The translations under genes were made by a program, and so were the position numbers. A stretch of DNA of 40,641 nt from Chryseobacterium sp. (GTDB lineage Bacteria; Bacteroidota; Bacteroidia; Flavobacteriales; Weeksellaceae), in assembly GCA_031277615.1 (NCBI GenBank), contig JAITMC010000038.1, positions 94,352 to 134,992 of the forward strand, given 5' to 3'. This document shows, in pieces, positions 1-8,359 of the stretch (the stretch's first letter is position 1; each line of letters starts with the position of its first letter). The notes beneath the pieces are model-generated. The model worked only from the letters and a program-made list of their open reading frames with translations, was not told where the DNA came from and ran no database searches.

Positions 1-35
1 ATAAGCATCACAAGGAATGCTTTATAAGTTCTCAT
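1..35 (-). CDS. possible 5' end of an exported protein (partial, cut by window edge)
   Basis: On the minus strand an ATG at 33-35 opens a frame reading MRTYKAFLVML before the window ends; a second in-frame ATG lies at 54-56. The basic-then-hydrophobic start looks like the beginning of a signal peptide. It would lie downstream of the hydrolase gene on the same strand, 37 bases away, so the two could share a transcript. Eleven codons are too few to name a family. Confidence 0.3.
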   Translation of the reverse strand, partial: MRTYKAFLVML

Positions 36-72
36 ATGGGTTCTGGCGGCCGGCATTTTACAAAACTACACT

Positions 73-987
73 TTATTTTAAATGCTGGCTTATAAAATTC
101 AGAAATTCATGCTGCTGATCAACAAATAAATAGTGGGAACAGTTATCTATGATTTTAAAATGGTCTTTTCCTACTATATTTTTCATCGTATTGAGCTGCT
201 TTTCAGAAAATATACCATCGTTTTTACCATAAATTGCATATACCGGAATTCCTCTTTTTTTTATTGCTTTTAAAACTGAAGTGTTATCAAGGTTATTCAG
301 CGGTTCATTTTTGTAAAACTTAACGGGGGATTCCTGATTCCTGAAATTTGAGGCATAGAATTCACCGGCTTCATAGGTTTTTCTGAGACTCTGACTTTCT
401 GTAGTGGGAGAGGGCATATTAAAAAAATTCATTTCACCTGCCAGATCATAACATCTTTTCCGGTAATCTGCTGAGTTTTTATCCAGACTTTCAATCTGTG
501 AAATCTTTTTCATCTGTGGAACATCATTTTTAAAAAACATTTTACCCTGTTGCAGGATATGATCATACGTTTCCTGTTGAGTGAATAATGCCCCTGCAAG
601 GAGTAAAGTGCTGACTTTTTCCGGATATTGCTCCGTAAACAGAGTTCCGATAATTCCTCCAAAACTGTGAGCCAGCACAATCGCCTTTTTCAGATGATAA
701 ATTTGATAGATCCTGTTGAGATCATTAAAGCTTTCCTGAAAGGTCATGGTAGCACTACTGTCTTTGGAGCGTCCTTCTCCGCGCCTGTCATAAACAATTA
801 CGTAAAACCCTTTATCCGCGAGCTTTTGTGCTGTAGTTCCTTCAAATAAGGTGGCGTTTCCACTCGGACCGCCATGAATAAAAATAACGGCTGGATTTTT
901 TTGATTTCCATAAGCTTTTGAGTACATATCCTGCGCATTGAAGGAGAAACAAATCAGTGTAAAAATAACGGTCAATAAGGATTTCAT
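73..987 (-). CDS. exported alpha/beta hydrolase (proline iminopeptidase-like)
   Basis: This is a 304-residue serine hydrolase of the alpha/beta fold. A signal peptide covers about residues 1-19 (ends FNAQ), so it probably acts in the periplasm or outside. The oxyanion-loop motif HGGPSG is at about 38-43, the nucleophile elbow AHSFGG puts Ser at 108, the acid is Asp257 in YGKNDG, and His285 in NCSHY completes the triad. HGGPxG is typical of the prolyl aminopeptidase branch, but the substrate cannot be read from the sequence. It is divergent from tag. A -7-like box (TAAATTTA on the minus strand, 1010-1017) lies 23 bases before the ATG. Length is normal for the family. Confidence 0.87.
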   Translation of the reverse strand: MKSLLTVIFTLICFSFNAQDMYSKAYGNQKNPAVIFIHGGPSGNATLFEGTTAQKLADKGFYVIVYDRRGEGRSKDSSATMTFQESFNDLNRIYQIYHLKKAIVLAHSFGGIIGTLFTEQYPEKVSTLLLAGALFTQQETYDHILQQGKMFFKNDVPQMKKISQIESLDKNSADYRKRCYDLAGEMNFFNMPSPTTESQSLRKTYEAGEFYASNFRNQESPVKFYKNEPLNNLDNTSVLKAIKKRGIPVYAIYGKNDGIFSEKQLNTMKNIVGKDHFKIIDNCSHYLFVDQQHEFLNFISQHLK

Positions 988-1093
988 GGTATTATTTTGC
1001 TTGCTGGCATAAATTTAGGACCTTTTCGGGAATTCCCCAATGAAATGGGTACGGATTAAAGGTGAAGACTAAAAATAAACTGAGTTTTTTACG

Positions 1094-1117
1094 CTGCTGA
1101 CAGATAGTTGTCAGCAG
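1094..1117. promoter_or_regulatory. 9-bp perfect inverted repeat upstream of tag (candidate operator)
   Basis: CTGCTGACA at 1094-1102 is mirrored by TGTCAGCAG at 1109-1117 with a 6-base spacer; the match extends to 12 bp with one G-T pair. It sits 51 bases before the tag start and just before a -7-like TATCTTTA (1125-1132), so it would overlap the -33 region. No T-run follows, which argues against a terminator. It could be a repressor or activator site for tag or for the divergent hydrolase. Confidence 0.45.
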
Positions 1118-1167
1118 TGTATCTTATCTTTACAGACTTAAACTTATTTAACCGAAAATATATTTCA

Positions 1168-1734
1168 ATGAGTTATTGCCTCGCCATCGAAGGAATGCAG
1201 CCGGAAAGCAGAAAGGAGCTGCACAAAAACTACCATGATCATCATTACGGATTTCCGATTCATGATGACAATGAATTATTCGGAAGGCTGATCCTGGAAA
1301 TCAATCAGGCGGGATTAAGCTGGGAAACGGTTTTAAAAAAAGAAGAAAACTTCAGAAAAGCTTACCATTATTTTGATATTCAGAAAATAGCCGCTTATAC
1401 TGAAAAAGATCGTGAAAGGCTGCTTAACGACCCCGGAATTATCAGAAACCGGCTTAAGATAAATGCAGCCATTGAAAACGCAAAAACTATTCTGGAATTA
1501 CAAAATGAATTCGGGTCGTTTGAAAAATGGCTGGAACATCATCATCCCAAAACCCTGCAGGAATGGATGAAACTGTTTAAAAAGACCTTTAAGTTTACAG
1601 GAGGCGAGATCGTCAATGAATTCCTGATGAGTACAGGATATCTGAAAGGAGCCCATCATGAAAGCTGCCCTGTACATGCAAAGGTTCTGGAGCATCAGCC
1701 TTTATGGGAAGCTGCAGAAAGAAGCTTTAAGTAG
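1168..1734 (+). CDS. tag: DNA-3-methyladenine glycosylase I
   Basis: This 188-residue base-excision repair enzyme removes 3-methyladenine from alkylated DNA. The signature QAGLSWETVLKK and the following LLNDPGIIRNRLKI block match the Tag family. The zinc-ligand set of E. coli Tag (N-terminal Cys and His, C-terminal His and Cys) can be placed on Cys4, a His in the YHDHHYG segment, and the HHESC segment near the C-terminus. The start at 1168 (MSYCLAIEG) fits the family, which begins just before the zinc Cys; an upstream in-frame GTG at 1108 would add 20 unrelated residues. It appears monocistronic and ends at a strong hairpin shared with the converging gene. Confidence 0.93.
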   Translation: MSYCLAIEGMQPESRKELHKNYHDHHYGFPIHDDNELFGRLILEINQAGLSWETVLKKEENFRKAYHYFDIQKIAAYTEKDRERLLNDPGIIRNRLKINAAIENAKTILELQNEFGSFEKWLEHHHPKTLQEWMKLFKKTFKFTGGEIVNEFLMSTGYLKGAHHESCPVHAKVLEHQPLWEAAERSFK

Positions 1735-1742
1735 TGGCGGAA

Positions 1743-1797
1743 TTTTTTCAGTTTCTTGGGGCGGCGGCGGAGCCGCCGCCCCAAGAAACTGAAAAAA
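1743..1797. terminator. 26-bp perfect hairpin, bidirectional terminator
   Basis: A perfect palindrome has 26-base arms (1743-1768 and 1772-1797) around a 3-base loop, GC-rich in the middle and with T6/A9 tracts on the outside. It therefore works as an intrinsic terminator on both strands. It separates tag (plus) from the minus-strand gene ending at 1857. Confidence 0.9.
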
Positions 1798-1856
1798 AAA
1801 CCATTCTAAACGTTCCCCCAACAGTTCATTTAAAGTAATGAAGCTGTTCTTTCTGT

Positions 1857-2462
1857 TTATTTTTTTTGAAATACCTTAAAATCATTTCTTAAAAGGTGCA
1901 GAAGTTCTTTAAAGGATAAAAGTTCATCAACTGTAGGATATATTTTTACATAAGATTCTGGATTATGATAACTGAACGTATTCTCTTTCTGATGGCATCT
2001 GATTTCCACGAGATAAGAAACACCATCCAGTATTGTTGATTTACTTACTGAAGAAAAAAATTCTCCGTCTTCCATGATGACTTCCTTATTTTTCTTTTCC
2101 AGTTTGTATTGGAACTTTTCCCAGGCGGGAAGATGCAAAACATCCGTATTAAGAATCTGTATCCAGATCAGTTCAGGATTTCTATATGAATTCAGTTTGG
2201 AATTTCTTATATGAATCTGTTCCGGTTGATCTTTAGAAACAATGGTTTCAAACCATTCTGCTTTCCAGTTTTTTGTACTGTCCTGATAAAACCTGAACAT
2301 TTCAAGCCCTGTAGAGATTGCGGTTTTTTTGTAAACTCTGAGCTCGTAATTATGGAACGGTAAGCTTTCGGTCTTTAAAATCCTGTCATAGTCATTGGAA
2401 CTCTGGGAAAATAATCCCTGAATGCTGAATGCTATAAAGAAAAGCAGCAAAATTGATCTCAT
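1857..2462 (-). CDS. exported hypothetical protein
   Basis: I do not recognise this 201-residue protein. The start at 2462 gives a clean signal peptide (about residues 1-20, ending GLFSQ); an in-frame ATG 14 codons upstream (2504) would put extra residues in front of it, so the inner start is preferred. The mature part is rich in charged and aromatic residues, has no Cys pair or lipobox, and no motif I can name. It converges on tag across the shared terminator. Its ATG lies 63 bases beyond the start-distal end of hxlR, so it may be co-transcribed with hxlR on the same strand. Confidence 0.75.
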   Translation of the reverse strand: MRSILLLFFIAFSIQGLFSQSSNDYDRILKTESLPFHNYELRVYKKTAISTGLEMFRFYQDSTKNWKAEWFETIVSKDQPEQIHIRNSKLNSYRNPELIWIQILNTDVLHLPAWEKFQYKLEKKNKEVIMEDGEFFSSVSKSTILDGVSYLVEIRCHQKENTFSYHNPESYVKIYPTVDELLSFKELLHLLRNDFKVFQKK

Positions 2463-2525
2463 AAGATTAGAGGTAAAAATTATATAAAGTCGATAATGTT
2501 TCAAAACTCATCGATTGGCAGTACA

Positions 2526-2891
2526 TTATTCATTTTGAGAAATCTTCCTATGCGCTTTTCCCCATTTCTCAAGCTCAAGAATGATATTTTTTAGCTGATA
2601 GCCTATTTCGGTCAGCTCATATTCTACCCGGGGAGGAACTTCAGCATATACCGTTCTTGTTATGATGCCGTCTTCTTCCAGTCTGCGGAGTTGCAGGGTC
2701 AGCATACGTTCTGTAATATTGGGAAGACACTTTTTCAGTTCCCCGAATCTGAGTTTACCATTGATGAGGTAGCAGCAGATGGCCAGGGACCATTGTCCGC
2801 CGATCAGATTGGAGGCATATACTTCCGGACATTCATCAGCCAGTGCTTTTTTATTGGCAAAATTGGTGGAGGTTTCCTTTATTTTAGTCAT
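2526..2891 (-). CDS. HxlR-family winged-helix transcriptional regulator
   Basis: This 121-residue regulator has the HxlR layout: an N-terminal Cys21 in CPEVYAS, the GGQWSLAICCYL helix, then the winged helix with FGELKKCLPNITERMLTLQL and the wing VPPRVEYELT. HxlR proteins of the YodB/QorR type sense quinones or thiol-reactive compounds through that N-terminal Cys. It is divergent from a flavodoxin-fold quinone reductase, and the 91-base gap holds an 11-bp inverted repeat. The simplest reading is that it represses that gene, and perhaps itself, until an electrophile modifies Cys21. Regulation is inferred from layout; the family call is firm. Confidence 0.92.
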   Translation of the reverse strand: MTKIKETSTNFANKKALADECPEVYASNLIGGQWSLAICCYLINGKLRFGELKKCLPNITERMLTLQLRRLEEDGIITRTVYAEVPPRVEYELTEIGYQLKNIILELEKWGKAHRKISQNE

Positions 2892-2892
2892 T

Positions 2893-2946
2893 ACTTACAT
2901 TTTTTATAGTACCATACAATGGGTAGCTAATGTACAAAATGTAAGT
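2893..2946. promoter_or_regulatory. hxlR / quinone-reductase divergent control region with 11-bp inverted repeat
   Basis: ACTTACATTTT (2893-2903) is repeated in perfect inverted form as AAAATGTAAGT (2936-2946). Between them lie two GTAC tetramers (2909-2912, 2932-2935), also symmetric. The whole lies between the two divergent start codons and overlaps where the plus-strand -33 region should be. It is a good candidate operator for the HxlR protein. Confidence 0.6.
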
Positions 2947-2955
2947 GAGAGGCCG

Positions 2956-2963
2956 TATTTTTG
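2956..2963 (+). promoter_or_regulatory. -7 promoter element TATTTTTG for the quinone reductase gene
   Basis: The box matches the Bacteroidetes sigma-A -7 consensus TAnnTTTG and ends 19 bases before the ATG at 2983. No clear TTTG -33 box is seen, as expected if the promoter depends on relief of repression. Confidence 0.5.
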
Positions 2964-2982
2964 TCACAGAAATTAAAGCAGA

Positions 2983-3513
2983 ATGAAAACACTCATTATT
3001 ACCGTTCATCCGGATATTGAAAAATCAGTCATCAACAAAAGATGGATGGAGGAATTAAAGAAATACCCTGAAAAATATACTGTTCACTCATTATATGAAG
3101 CATATCCCGATGAAAAGATTGATGTGGCAAGAGAGCAGCAACTGCTGGAGGCTTATGATAAGATTGTTTTTCAGTTTCCTTTTTACTGGTTCAGCAGTCC
3201 GCCGCTTCTGAAAAAATGGCTGGATGAGGTGCTTTTGTACGGCTGGGCTTACGGAAGCAAAAGCGGTTACAGGCTTGGTGGGAAGACTATCTCACTGGCG
3301 GTTACGGCAGGAATAGATGAAGAAGGATACAGAACAGGCGGAAAATATAAATACACAATGAATGAATTGTTTCGTCCGTACGAACTTACCTTCGATTATA
3401 TCAAGGCGGATTATCAGGAGCCTTTTGTATACTATGGCATAGAAAATAATCCTTCTGGCGAATGGATTGAAAGGAGTGTTCCGATGTATCTCGAATTTTT
3501 AGATGCCCTGTAA
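2983..3513 (+). CDS. NAD(P)H-dependent quinone oxidoreductase (flavodoxin-like fold)
   Basis: This 176-residue soluble flavoprotein is of the NQO/KefF/MdaB type, which reduces quinones by two electrons with NAD(P)H. The family block FQFPFYWFSSPPLLKKWLDE followed by LLYGWAYG is present, as is the N-terminal strand LIITVHPD that precedes the FMN/FAD phosphate loop. Length matches the shorter (about 175-200 residue) members. It is divergent from an HxlR regulator, a pairing common for quinone-responsive detoxification genes. The physiological substrate is not decided by the sequence. Confidence 0.9.
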   Translation: MKTLIITVHPDIEKSVINKRWMEELKKYPEKYTVHSLYEAYPDEKIDVAREQQLLEAYDKIVFQFPFYWFSSPPLLKKWLDEVLLYGWAYGSKSGYRLGGKTISLAVTAGIDEEGYRTGGKYKYTMNELFRPYELTFDYIKADYQEPFVYYGIENNPSGEWIERSVPMYLEFLDAL

Positions 3514-3581
3514 GTTGATTTAAAGTCAGTATGGATTTACAGATATCAATCTGCCATATCCTGAGATTTGTGTATTGCCAA

Positions 3582-5051
3582 TTATTTTTTGATAACTTTT
3601 GTCGTGATTAATGTTTTATCCTTTGAATATACTTTCACCAGATAAGTCCCTGAATTCAGAAATCCGAGCTCCAGCTCAATGGACTGTTTTCCTGAAAAGT
3701 TTTCAGCATATATTTTTCTTCCGGAGAGATCAAATACTTCTGCGGTCAGCTGATCATAAGCTTTTTCCAGTTTCACGGAAATAGAATTGGAGAAAGGGTT
3801 GGGAAATATCTGATACGGATCTTCTTTGGATCCTGCCTCATGAACAGCTAGAGTAGGATCTTTGAAAACGTAGACCGCTCCTGCGGTGGACACATAATTA
3901 TTTCCTGTTTCGTCATAAGCCTGATGAGGAGCTCCTGTCGCAATCCTGCCATTACTGATACTTACGCCATAGCCAAAACCGTCAAAAGAAGCAGGGTCTG
4001 ATTGGTAGATCTTTTGGGTAAGTATCCATTCATCGTTGCCTTTAGGCCCGTAAATAAAAACACTGCCGCTGTTCTTCGTTCCGTTCATCGAAGCGGGAGC
4101 CCCAATGATCAGGGTATTGTTTTCAAGAGAAACAGAAGTTCCGAAAAAACTACTGTTGTCCCCATTAATCGTCTGTTTGTACTCATAATCACCGGAAGCC
4201 GGATTGTATTTATATACTGATACAAACATTCCCATATAGGCCGTAATCAGGAGATACTCGTCTTTTGCGAAAATGTTGTACCCAAATTCGTTTGCTCCTG
4301 CTACAGGGGAATTGATGGTTTGTGTAATTTCCCAGGCTCCGGCTGTATTTTTACTGTAGATATTGACCTGTCCGGCCTGTGGGGTACCATTAACTGTTGT
4401 AGTCCGTTTTCCTGCAAAGATTTTATTCCCATACACAAAAACTGAAGGATTATGAGTATTCTCACCGTTTGGGAAAGTCAAAGTCTGGGTAAGGGCAAAC
4501 TGTTGCGTATTGCTGTTGAACTCAAAAACAGAAATATCTGAAAAAGTTGCTCCTACCGCCAGAATTTTTGAGTCAGCACCAATGCTCATTCCGAATGCAT
4601 CATTGTCAACAATAACAGGGGAGAGAATCTTCTGCGTCTGAACCCAGTTTCCGGTACTGTTTTTATTAAAAAGATAAACAGCACCACGACGCTCTCCCAA
4701 TTTATAAGGTGCACTGATGAAAAGATCATCATGATCCAATGCAAATTCTTTCCCGAATCCGTCTGAAGAAGCCCGGTCATTGGGAACTATTTTAGCCTTC
4801 TGGATCCAGGTATTGTTTTCACGTTCAAATACATAGAGGCTGCCGGCCTGAAAAAGGAAATTCTGCTCATCAGCGTCTGTATTGTTTCCTATAGCGTTGG
4901 AGTATAGAGTGTTATTTTTTAAGAAAACATTAAATCCAAATTGTCCTGCCACATTTCTCTCGGATGCTAACACTTTCGAACTCTGAACCCAACCCTGCGA
5001 GTAAAGAGCCAGAGATGATAAAGTATATAAAACAGTAAATATATTCTTCAT
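3582..5051 (-). CDS. T9SS type A sorting-domain protein with FG-GAP-like repeats
   Basis: This 489-residue protein is exported through Sec (signal peptide about 1-18) and then by the type IX system. Residues about 415-489 form a typical type A sorting domain: IFPNPFSNSISV, then VFDLSGRKIY, GTYLVKVY and a terminal KVIKK. The middle is a beta-propeller-like array of about six FG-GAP-like repeats, each starting with FG and ending near IGAP or TGAP (for example FGTSVSLENNTLIIGAP), interleaved with VYVFE/VFIYG strands. It should end on the cell surface or in the medium, after removal of the sorting domain. Ligand or activity is unknown. It stands alone, converging on the quinone reductase gene. 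Confidence 0.9.
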   Translation of the reverse strand: MKNIFTVLYTLSSLALYSQGWVQSSKVLASERNVAGQFGFNVFLKNNTLYSNAIGNNTDADEQNFLFQAGSLYVFERENNTWIQKAKIVPNDRASSDGFGKEFALDHDDLFISAPYKLGERRGAVYLFNKNSTGNWVQTQKILSPVIVDNDAFGMSIGADSKILAVGATFSDISVFEFNSNTQQFALTQTLTFPNGENTHNPSVFVYGNKIFAGKRTTTVNGTPQAGQVNIYSKNTAGAWEITQTINSPVAGANEFGYNIFAKDEYLLITAYMGMFVSVYKYNPASGDYEYKQTINGDNSSFFGTSVSLENNTLIIGAPASMNGTKNSGSVFIYGPKGNDEWILTQKIYQSDPASFDGFGYGVSISNGRIATGAPHQAYDETGNNYVSTAGAVYVFKDPTLAVHEAGSKEDPYQIFPNPFSNSISVKLEKAYDQLTAEVFDLSGRKIYAENFSGKQSIELELGFLNSGTYLVKVYSKDKTLITTKVIKK

Positions 5052-5229
5052 AATATAAAGTGTTAAAGATGAATACTTTGTTATTTAGATGGTGAATTTA
5101 CGAAAAATATATATTATTCTTTATTTAATTGATTGTAGGGTGCTTTTTGTGATGGATAATAATGTAATCTTAAATAGAATTGAGCTTCTTTAGCAGATAT
5201 TGTATCGGATGGATGTAAGATTGTATTTT

Positions 5230-5678
5230 TTATTTTAGTTCAGATACTTTGTTAAAATAATCCAAATCTACAGCTTCTTCCTGAAAGAAATCTTTGAACT
5301 TGTCAGAAAGATTTCTGTCTTTAAATTTTACAATAGTGTATGAACTGTCAAAAGCTGTGATTTCTATAACACTTTCATGAATTGAAAAGTGATTGATTTT
5401 CCATATATCAGGATCTTCAGCCGATAACCGGGCAATACATTGTGGATCGGGTTCGGTATGTTGAGGAACTGCAGCTATAATTCCCCAGATAAATTGAGTG
5501 TTGCGCTGTGAGGCGTTAAAATAGACGGGTAATCCCGGAATAAAGTGTTCAGCTGATCCTCAGTAAGATCTTTATGGACTATATTTTCAAAATCTTTTCT
5601 GAATTCTTTTATTGTTTTTTCCTGTGCCGGGAAAAATATAAAAGTGATTAAAAAGATAATGGTAATTAGTTTTTTCAT
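5230..5678 (-). pseudogene. frameshifted small exported protein
   Basis: The first frame starts at 5678 with a signal peptide (MKKLITIIFLITFIFFPAQ) and runs into a stop at 5475. The coding sense continues in another frame: joining at the A-run at 5518-5521 (T-run on the coding strand) with one added base gives DYPSIFNASQRN, then TQFIWGIIAAVPQHTEPDP, and on to VDLDYFNKVSELK, ending at the TAA at 5230. The repaired product would be 149 residues. I do not recognise the family. One missing T in a short homopolymer explains it, so a sequencing error, a real mutation or (less likely) programmed slippage all remain possible. It lies just downstream of the patatin gene on the same strand. Confidence 0.75.
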
Positions 5679-5715
5679 TTTTTGTAATAAGAATGGCTAA
5701 AATACTCAAAATTCC

Positions 5716-7302
5716 TTATCCCACCGTTGGGGTATCCTCTTCCTTCAAAATCTTTTTCTCCTTCATCGAAAGCATCATTCTTTCATACTTGTACTTTTCC
5801 CAGTCGAATTGATTCAGGAAATCCAGGGCAGCCTGAAAACCCCTGTTGAAAAGATCTTCCTTCTCCTCTTTTTTCATAAAGAAATTCAGCCAGCTGCTGG
5901 TTCCGCAATTAACGGACTGGATGCTGAACAGTCGGTAGAAGCTGTGTTTCGTAAGGAAAGATTTATCATTGAAGCCTTTCAGTGTGCTGATGATATTTCC
6001 GGCATACGTAAAAGGAGTTTTAAGGATCTCCTCACTCGTTTTCCCGCGATCAGAAAGAAGATCGGAATCATTGGTGAGCTGTACTCCGAATAACGGTAAT
6101 CTCGGATAAAAAACATCATTGGCATGAAACAGATCGATCGGGAAATTGGAAATGCTGCCACCGTCAATAAAAATTCCTGCCGGATAAATGTCTTCCGGCT
6201 GAGTGCTCATCCAGAATTTCCAGGCATACTTTACGGAATCATCATCTTTATTGATTCTTTTCTGAAACGGTTCAAAAAAGAAAGGAACCGACATTGATGC
6301 TCTTACCAGCTCAGCCGGGCTGATGTGCTTCAGCTCTTCTTCAGACCAGTACAGATTGGCCATTGTAGGGAGTTCTACCTTTATTTTGGTATTAATATCA
6401 GTGGCAATCACCACATATTCAGATTGAAGCTGATAAAACGGATTGTTTTTGTAATAGTCATTATTGGCTGCACTTTCATAGAAAATTTTATATCGGGTAA
6501 GGTCGATATGCTCTATGTTTTTAGCTTTAATCGCTTCAATGCTCCGTAAAGTGAGATCATAATATTGCTGTTGGTTTCCATAGCGGTAATCAAGGCCGAG
6601 ATGGTGTTCTTTCCGGATAAATTTTTCATTAAGATTCGCTACTGTTTTAATTCCGAATCCGTCAAGGGCTTCCTTCATCGTGTTCTGAAATACGTTTCCG
6701 GGATTCAGACCGCTGTTTTCTTTCCTGAAATTATGGTAGAGTTTTTTTATGTAGAAAAAGAGGATCACGGCAGGGATCAGGGGAATGAGAAACATCAGTT
6801 TGGTATCTCTGATCGTTTCAGTGGAAACAGCAAAAGGAATGGTAACCAGTATCACTACAAATATTGCTGCGATGATTGCATTGATCTTAAAAAAGTTTTT
6901 GTTGTTAAGCATCGCATGGAGGGTCGTTTTTACATACGTTTTCCCATCCATAAAATCAGCAAAATTCCAGCTGAAAAGAATATCCTTAATCAGTTCGCTT
7001 TTAGCTTCCTCCTTGGTTTTGCAGGCCGCAATAAGCATGGTGTTGATGGCTCCGGCACTGGTACCTGCCACTTTCAGAAAACGGATTCCGAAAGTTTCCA
7101 GGCCGTACAGATAGCCCACCAGCGCGCTTCCCCAGACACCGCCTCCTTCCTGCACAAATTCTACATACTGATTGCCGTGAGCATCCAGAAGATCAGAAAA
7201 TTCTTTGGCAGAAATAGCTTCATGCAAAGCCATGAGCTTCTCTTTAGACTCCCCGGAAAGGGTTTCATCTTCAAGAATGATATTCAGATCTTCAGTTTTC
7301 AT
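5716..7302 (-). CDS. patatin-like phospholipase with two membrane segments
   Basis: This 528-residue serine lipid acyl hydrolase has the patatin catalytic layout. The glycine-rich oxyanion loop is GGGVWG (53-58), the nucleophile elbow is GTSAG with Ser82, and the dyad Asp is 380 in FIDGG. Two hydrophobic helices at about 140-160 and 168-186 are inserted between the elbow and the rest of the domain, which should anchor it to the inner membrane. There is no signal peptide. Trp57 replaces the Arg usual in GGGxRG, so oxyanion or substrate handling may differ. The patatin domain is otherwise intact. CorA is encoded upstream on the same strand, 85 bases away. Confidence 0.88.
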   Translation of the reverse strand: MKTEDLNIILEDETLSGESKEKLMALHEAISAKEFSDLLDAHGNQYVEFVQEGGGVWGSALVGYLYGLETFGIRFLKVAGTSAGAINTMLIAACKTKEEAKSELIKDILFSWNFADFMDGKTYVKTTLHAMLNNKNFFKINAIIAAIFVVILVTIPFAVSTETIRDTKLMFLIPLIPAVILFFYIKKLYHNFRKENSGLNPGNVFQNTMKEALDGFGIKTVANLNEKFIRKEHHLGLDYRYGNQQQYYDLTLRSIEAIKAKNIEHIDLTRYKIFYESAANNDYYKNNPFYQLQSEYVVIATDINTKIKVELPTMANLYWSEEELKHISPAELVRASMSVPFFFEPFQKRINKDDDSVKYAWKFWMSTQPEDIYPAGIFIDGGSISNFPIDLFHANDVFYPRLPLFGVQLTNDSDLLSDRGKTSEEILKTPFTYAGNIISTLKGFNDKSFLTKHSFYRLFSIQSVNCGTSSWLNFFMKKEEKEDLFNRGFQAALDFLNQFDWEKYKYERMMLSMKEKKILKEEDTPTVG

Positions 7303-7387
7303 AGCATATAGTTTGTGGTGTGGTGAGAGAGGTGTTCTGTTCCGTATTTATTTTACATTAAATAGAGATTGGGTTAAGATCTGACGA

Positions 7388-8287
7388 TTACCACTGCTTG
7401 CGTCTGGCATAGATAAAAGTGCAGATTACGACTATCCCCATCACGCCAAGTGTTATAAAATATCCGTATTGATGATGGAGTTCGGGCATATTATCGAAAT
7501 TCATTCCGTACAGTCCGGCAATAAATGTGATCGGTAAAAAATACACGGAATAAATCGCTAAAACTTTCATGACCTGATTGGCTTTCTGGTCGGAAAGTGC
7601 CAGAAACATCGAAATAAGGTTGGTGATCTGAATGTTGAGGTGGTCGAAATCTGCTACCACATCTTTATGCTTATCCTTTAAATCGACAATCTCAGAATCC
7701 TGAAGATCCAGTAATTTAAACTTATCTACGGCGTCCGTGGAAATAACCAGAACCCGGGAGTTGAGTCCCGATTTTCTTTTCAGCTTATAAAGCCTGCGGA
7801 TCTGGTTTGTGTGATTGGTGTTTTTAAGGAAAATTTCATTCTCAATATTATCCATAGTTTCCAGCAGGCTGATGGATTCATCATCGAAACTTTTCATAAT
7901 CAGCAGGGCAATCATTAAAGCTACTTTCGAAGGCGAAGCTTCAGTCTTCATGGTGGCAAGCTGTTTCTTCGTCTCCGAAATACTTTTGGTTTTCATCCGG
8001 TGAATCGTGATAATGGTATGATCCAGCAGGAAGATTCCGATCTTGGTGCTGATATCACTGATGGTGTTGAGGTTTTTCCGCTCCAGTTCCGTGCTTTCCC
8101 GAAGCAGGAAAAATTTTACATTTCCATCCTCCTCATATTTCGGAAGGTGGTTCGGATCCATGGTATCTTCCAGCAGAAGATTATTGATCTCATATCTTTC
8201 ATGAAGAAACTTCAGGTCCTCCGCTGTGGGAGCCTCTACATCTACCCATTCGCATTGGGAATCTCTGTATATCGTGTCAATTGGCAT
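7388..8287 (-). CDS. corA: CorA-family magnesium/divalent cation transporter
   Basis: This 299-residue protein has the CorA plan: a soluble acidic N-terminal domain, a long stalk helix, and two C-terminal membrane helices (about 240-259 and 275-294). The signature YGMN is at 260-263 and MPEL follows at 267-270, in place of the E. coli MPEL spacing but in the same periplasmic loop. The last residues ARRKQW give the usual basic C-terminus. It should act as a pentameric channel for Mg2+ (possibly Co2+ or Ni2+). Divergent from fabH, with the starts about 70 bases apart. Confidence 0.92.
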   Translation of the reverse strand: MPIDTIYRDSQCEWVDVEAPTAEDLKFLHERYEINNLLLEDTMDPNHLPKYEEDGNVKFFLLRESTELERKNLNTISDISTKIGIFLLDHTIITIHRMKTKSISETKKQLATMKTEASPSKVALMIALLIMKSFDDESISLLETMDNIENEIFLKNTNHTNQIRRLYKLKRKSGLNSRVLVISTDAVDKFKLLDLQDSEIVDLKDKHKDVVADFDHLNIQITNLISMFLALSDQKANQVMKVLAIYSVYFLPITFIAGLYGMNFDNMPELHHQYGYFITLGVMGIVVICTFIYARRKQW

Positions 8288-8333
8288 ACAATAAAAATAC
8301 TAATATTTTGAAATACTATGTGTTAAATAAGTT

Positions 8334-8341
8334 TATCTTTG
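8334..8341 (+). promoter_or_regulatory. -7 promoter element TATCTTTG for fabH
   Basis: An exact TAnnTTTG box ends 18 bases before the ATG at 8360. A TTTTG at 8306-8310 lies 23 bases upstream, at the far end of the spacing seen in Flavobacterium promoters. Confidence 0.55.
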
Positions 8342-8359
8342 CCAAAATTAAAAAACTAT

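Noticed and set aside
3513-3582. Weak hairpin (CAGAT/ATCTG) between the converging quinone reductase and T9SS genes
   Set aside because: The stem is only 5 bp with no T-run, so it cannot be called a terminator with confidence.
6565-7311. A 248-codon open frame on the plus strand opposite the patatin gene
   Set aside because: It is the antisense shadow of a clearly assigned gene with an intact catalytic dyad; its Cys/Phe/His-rich product has no family features.
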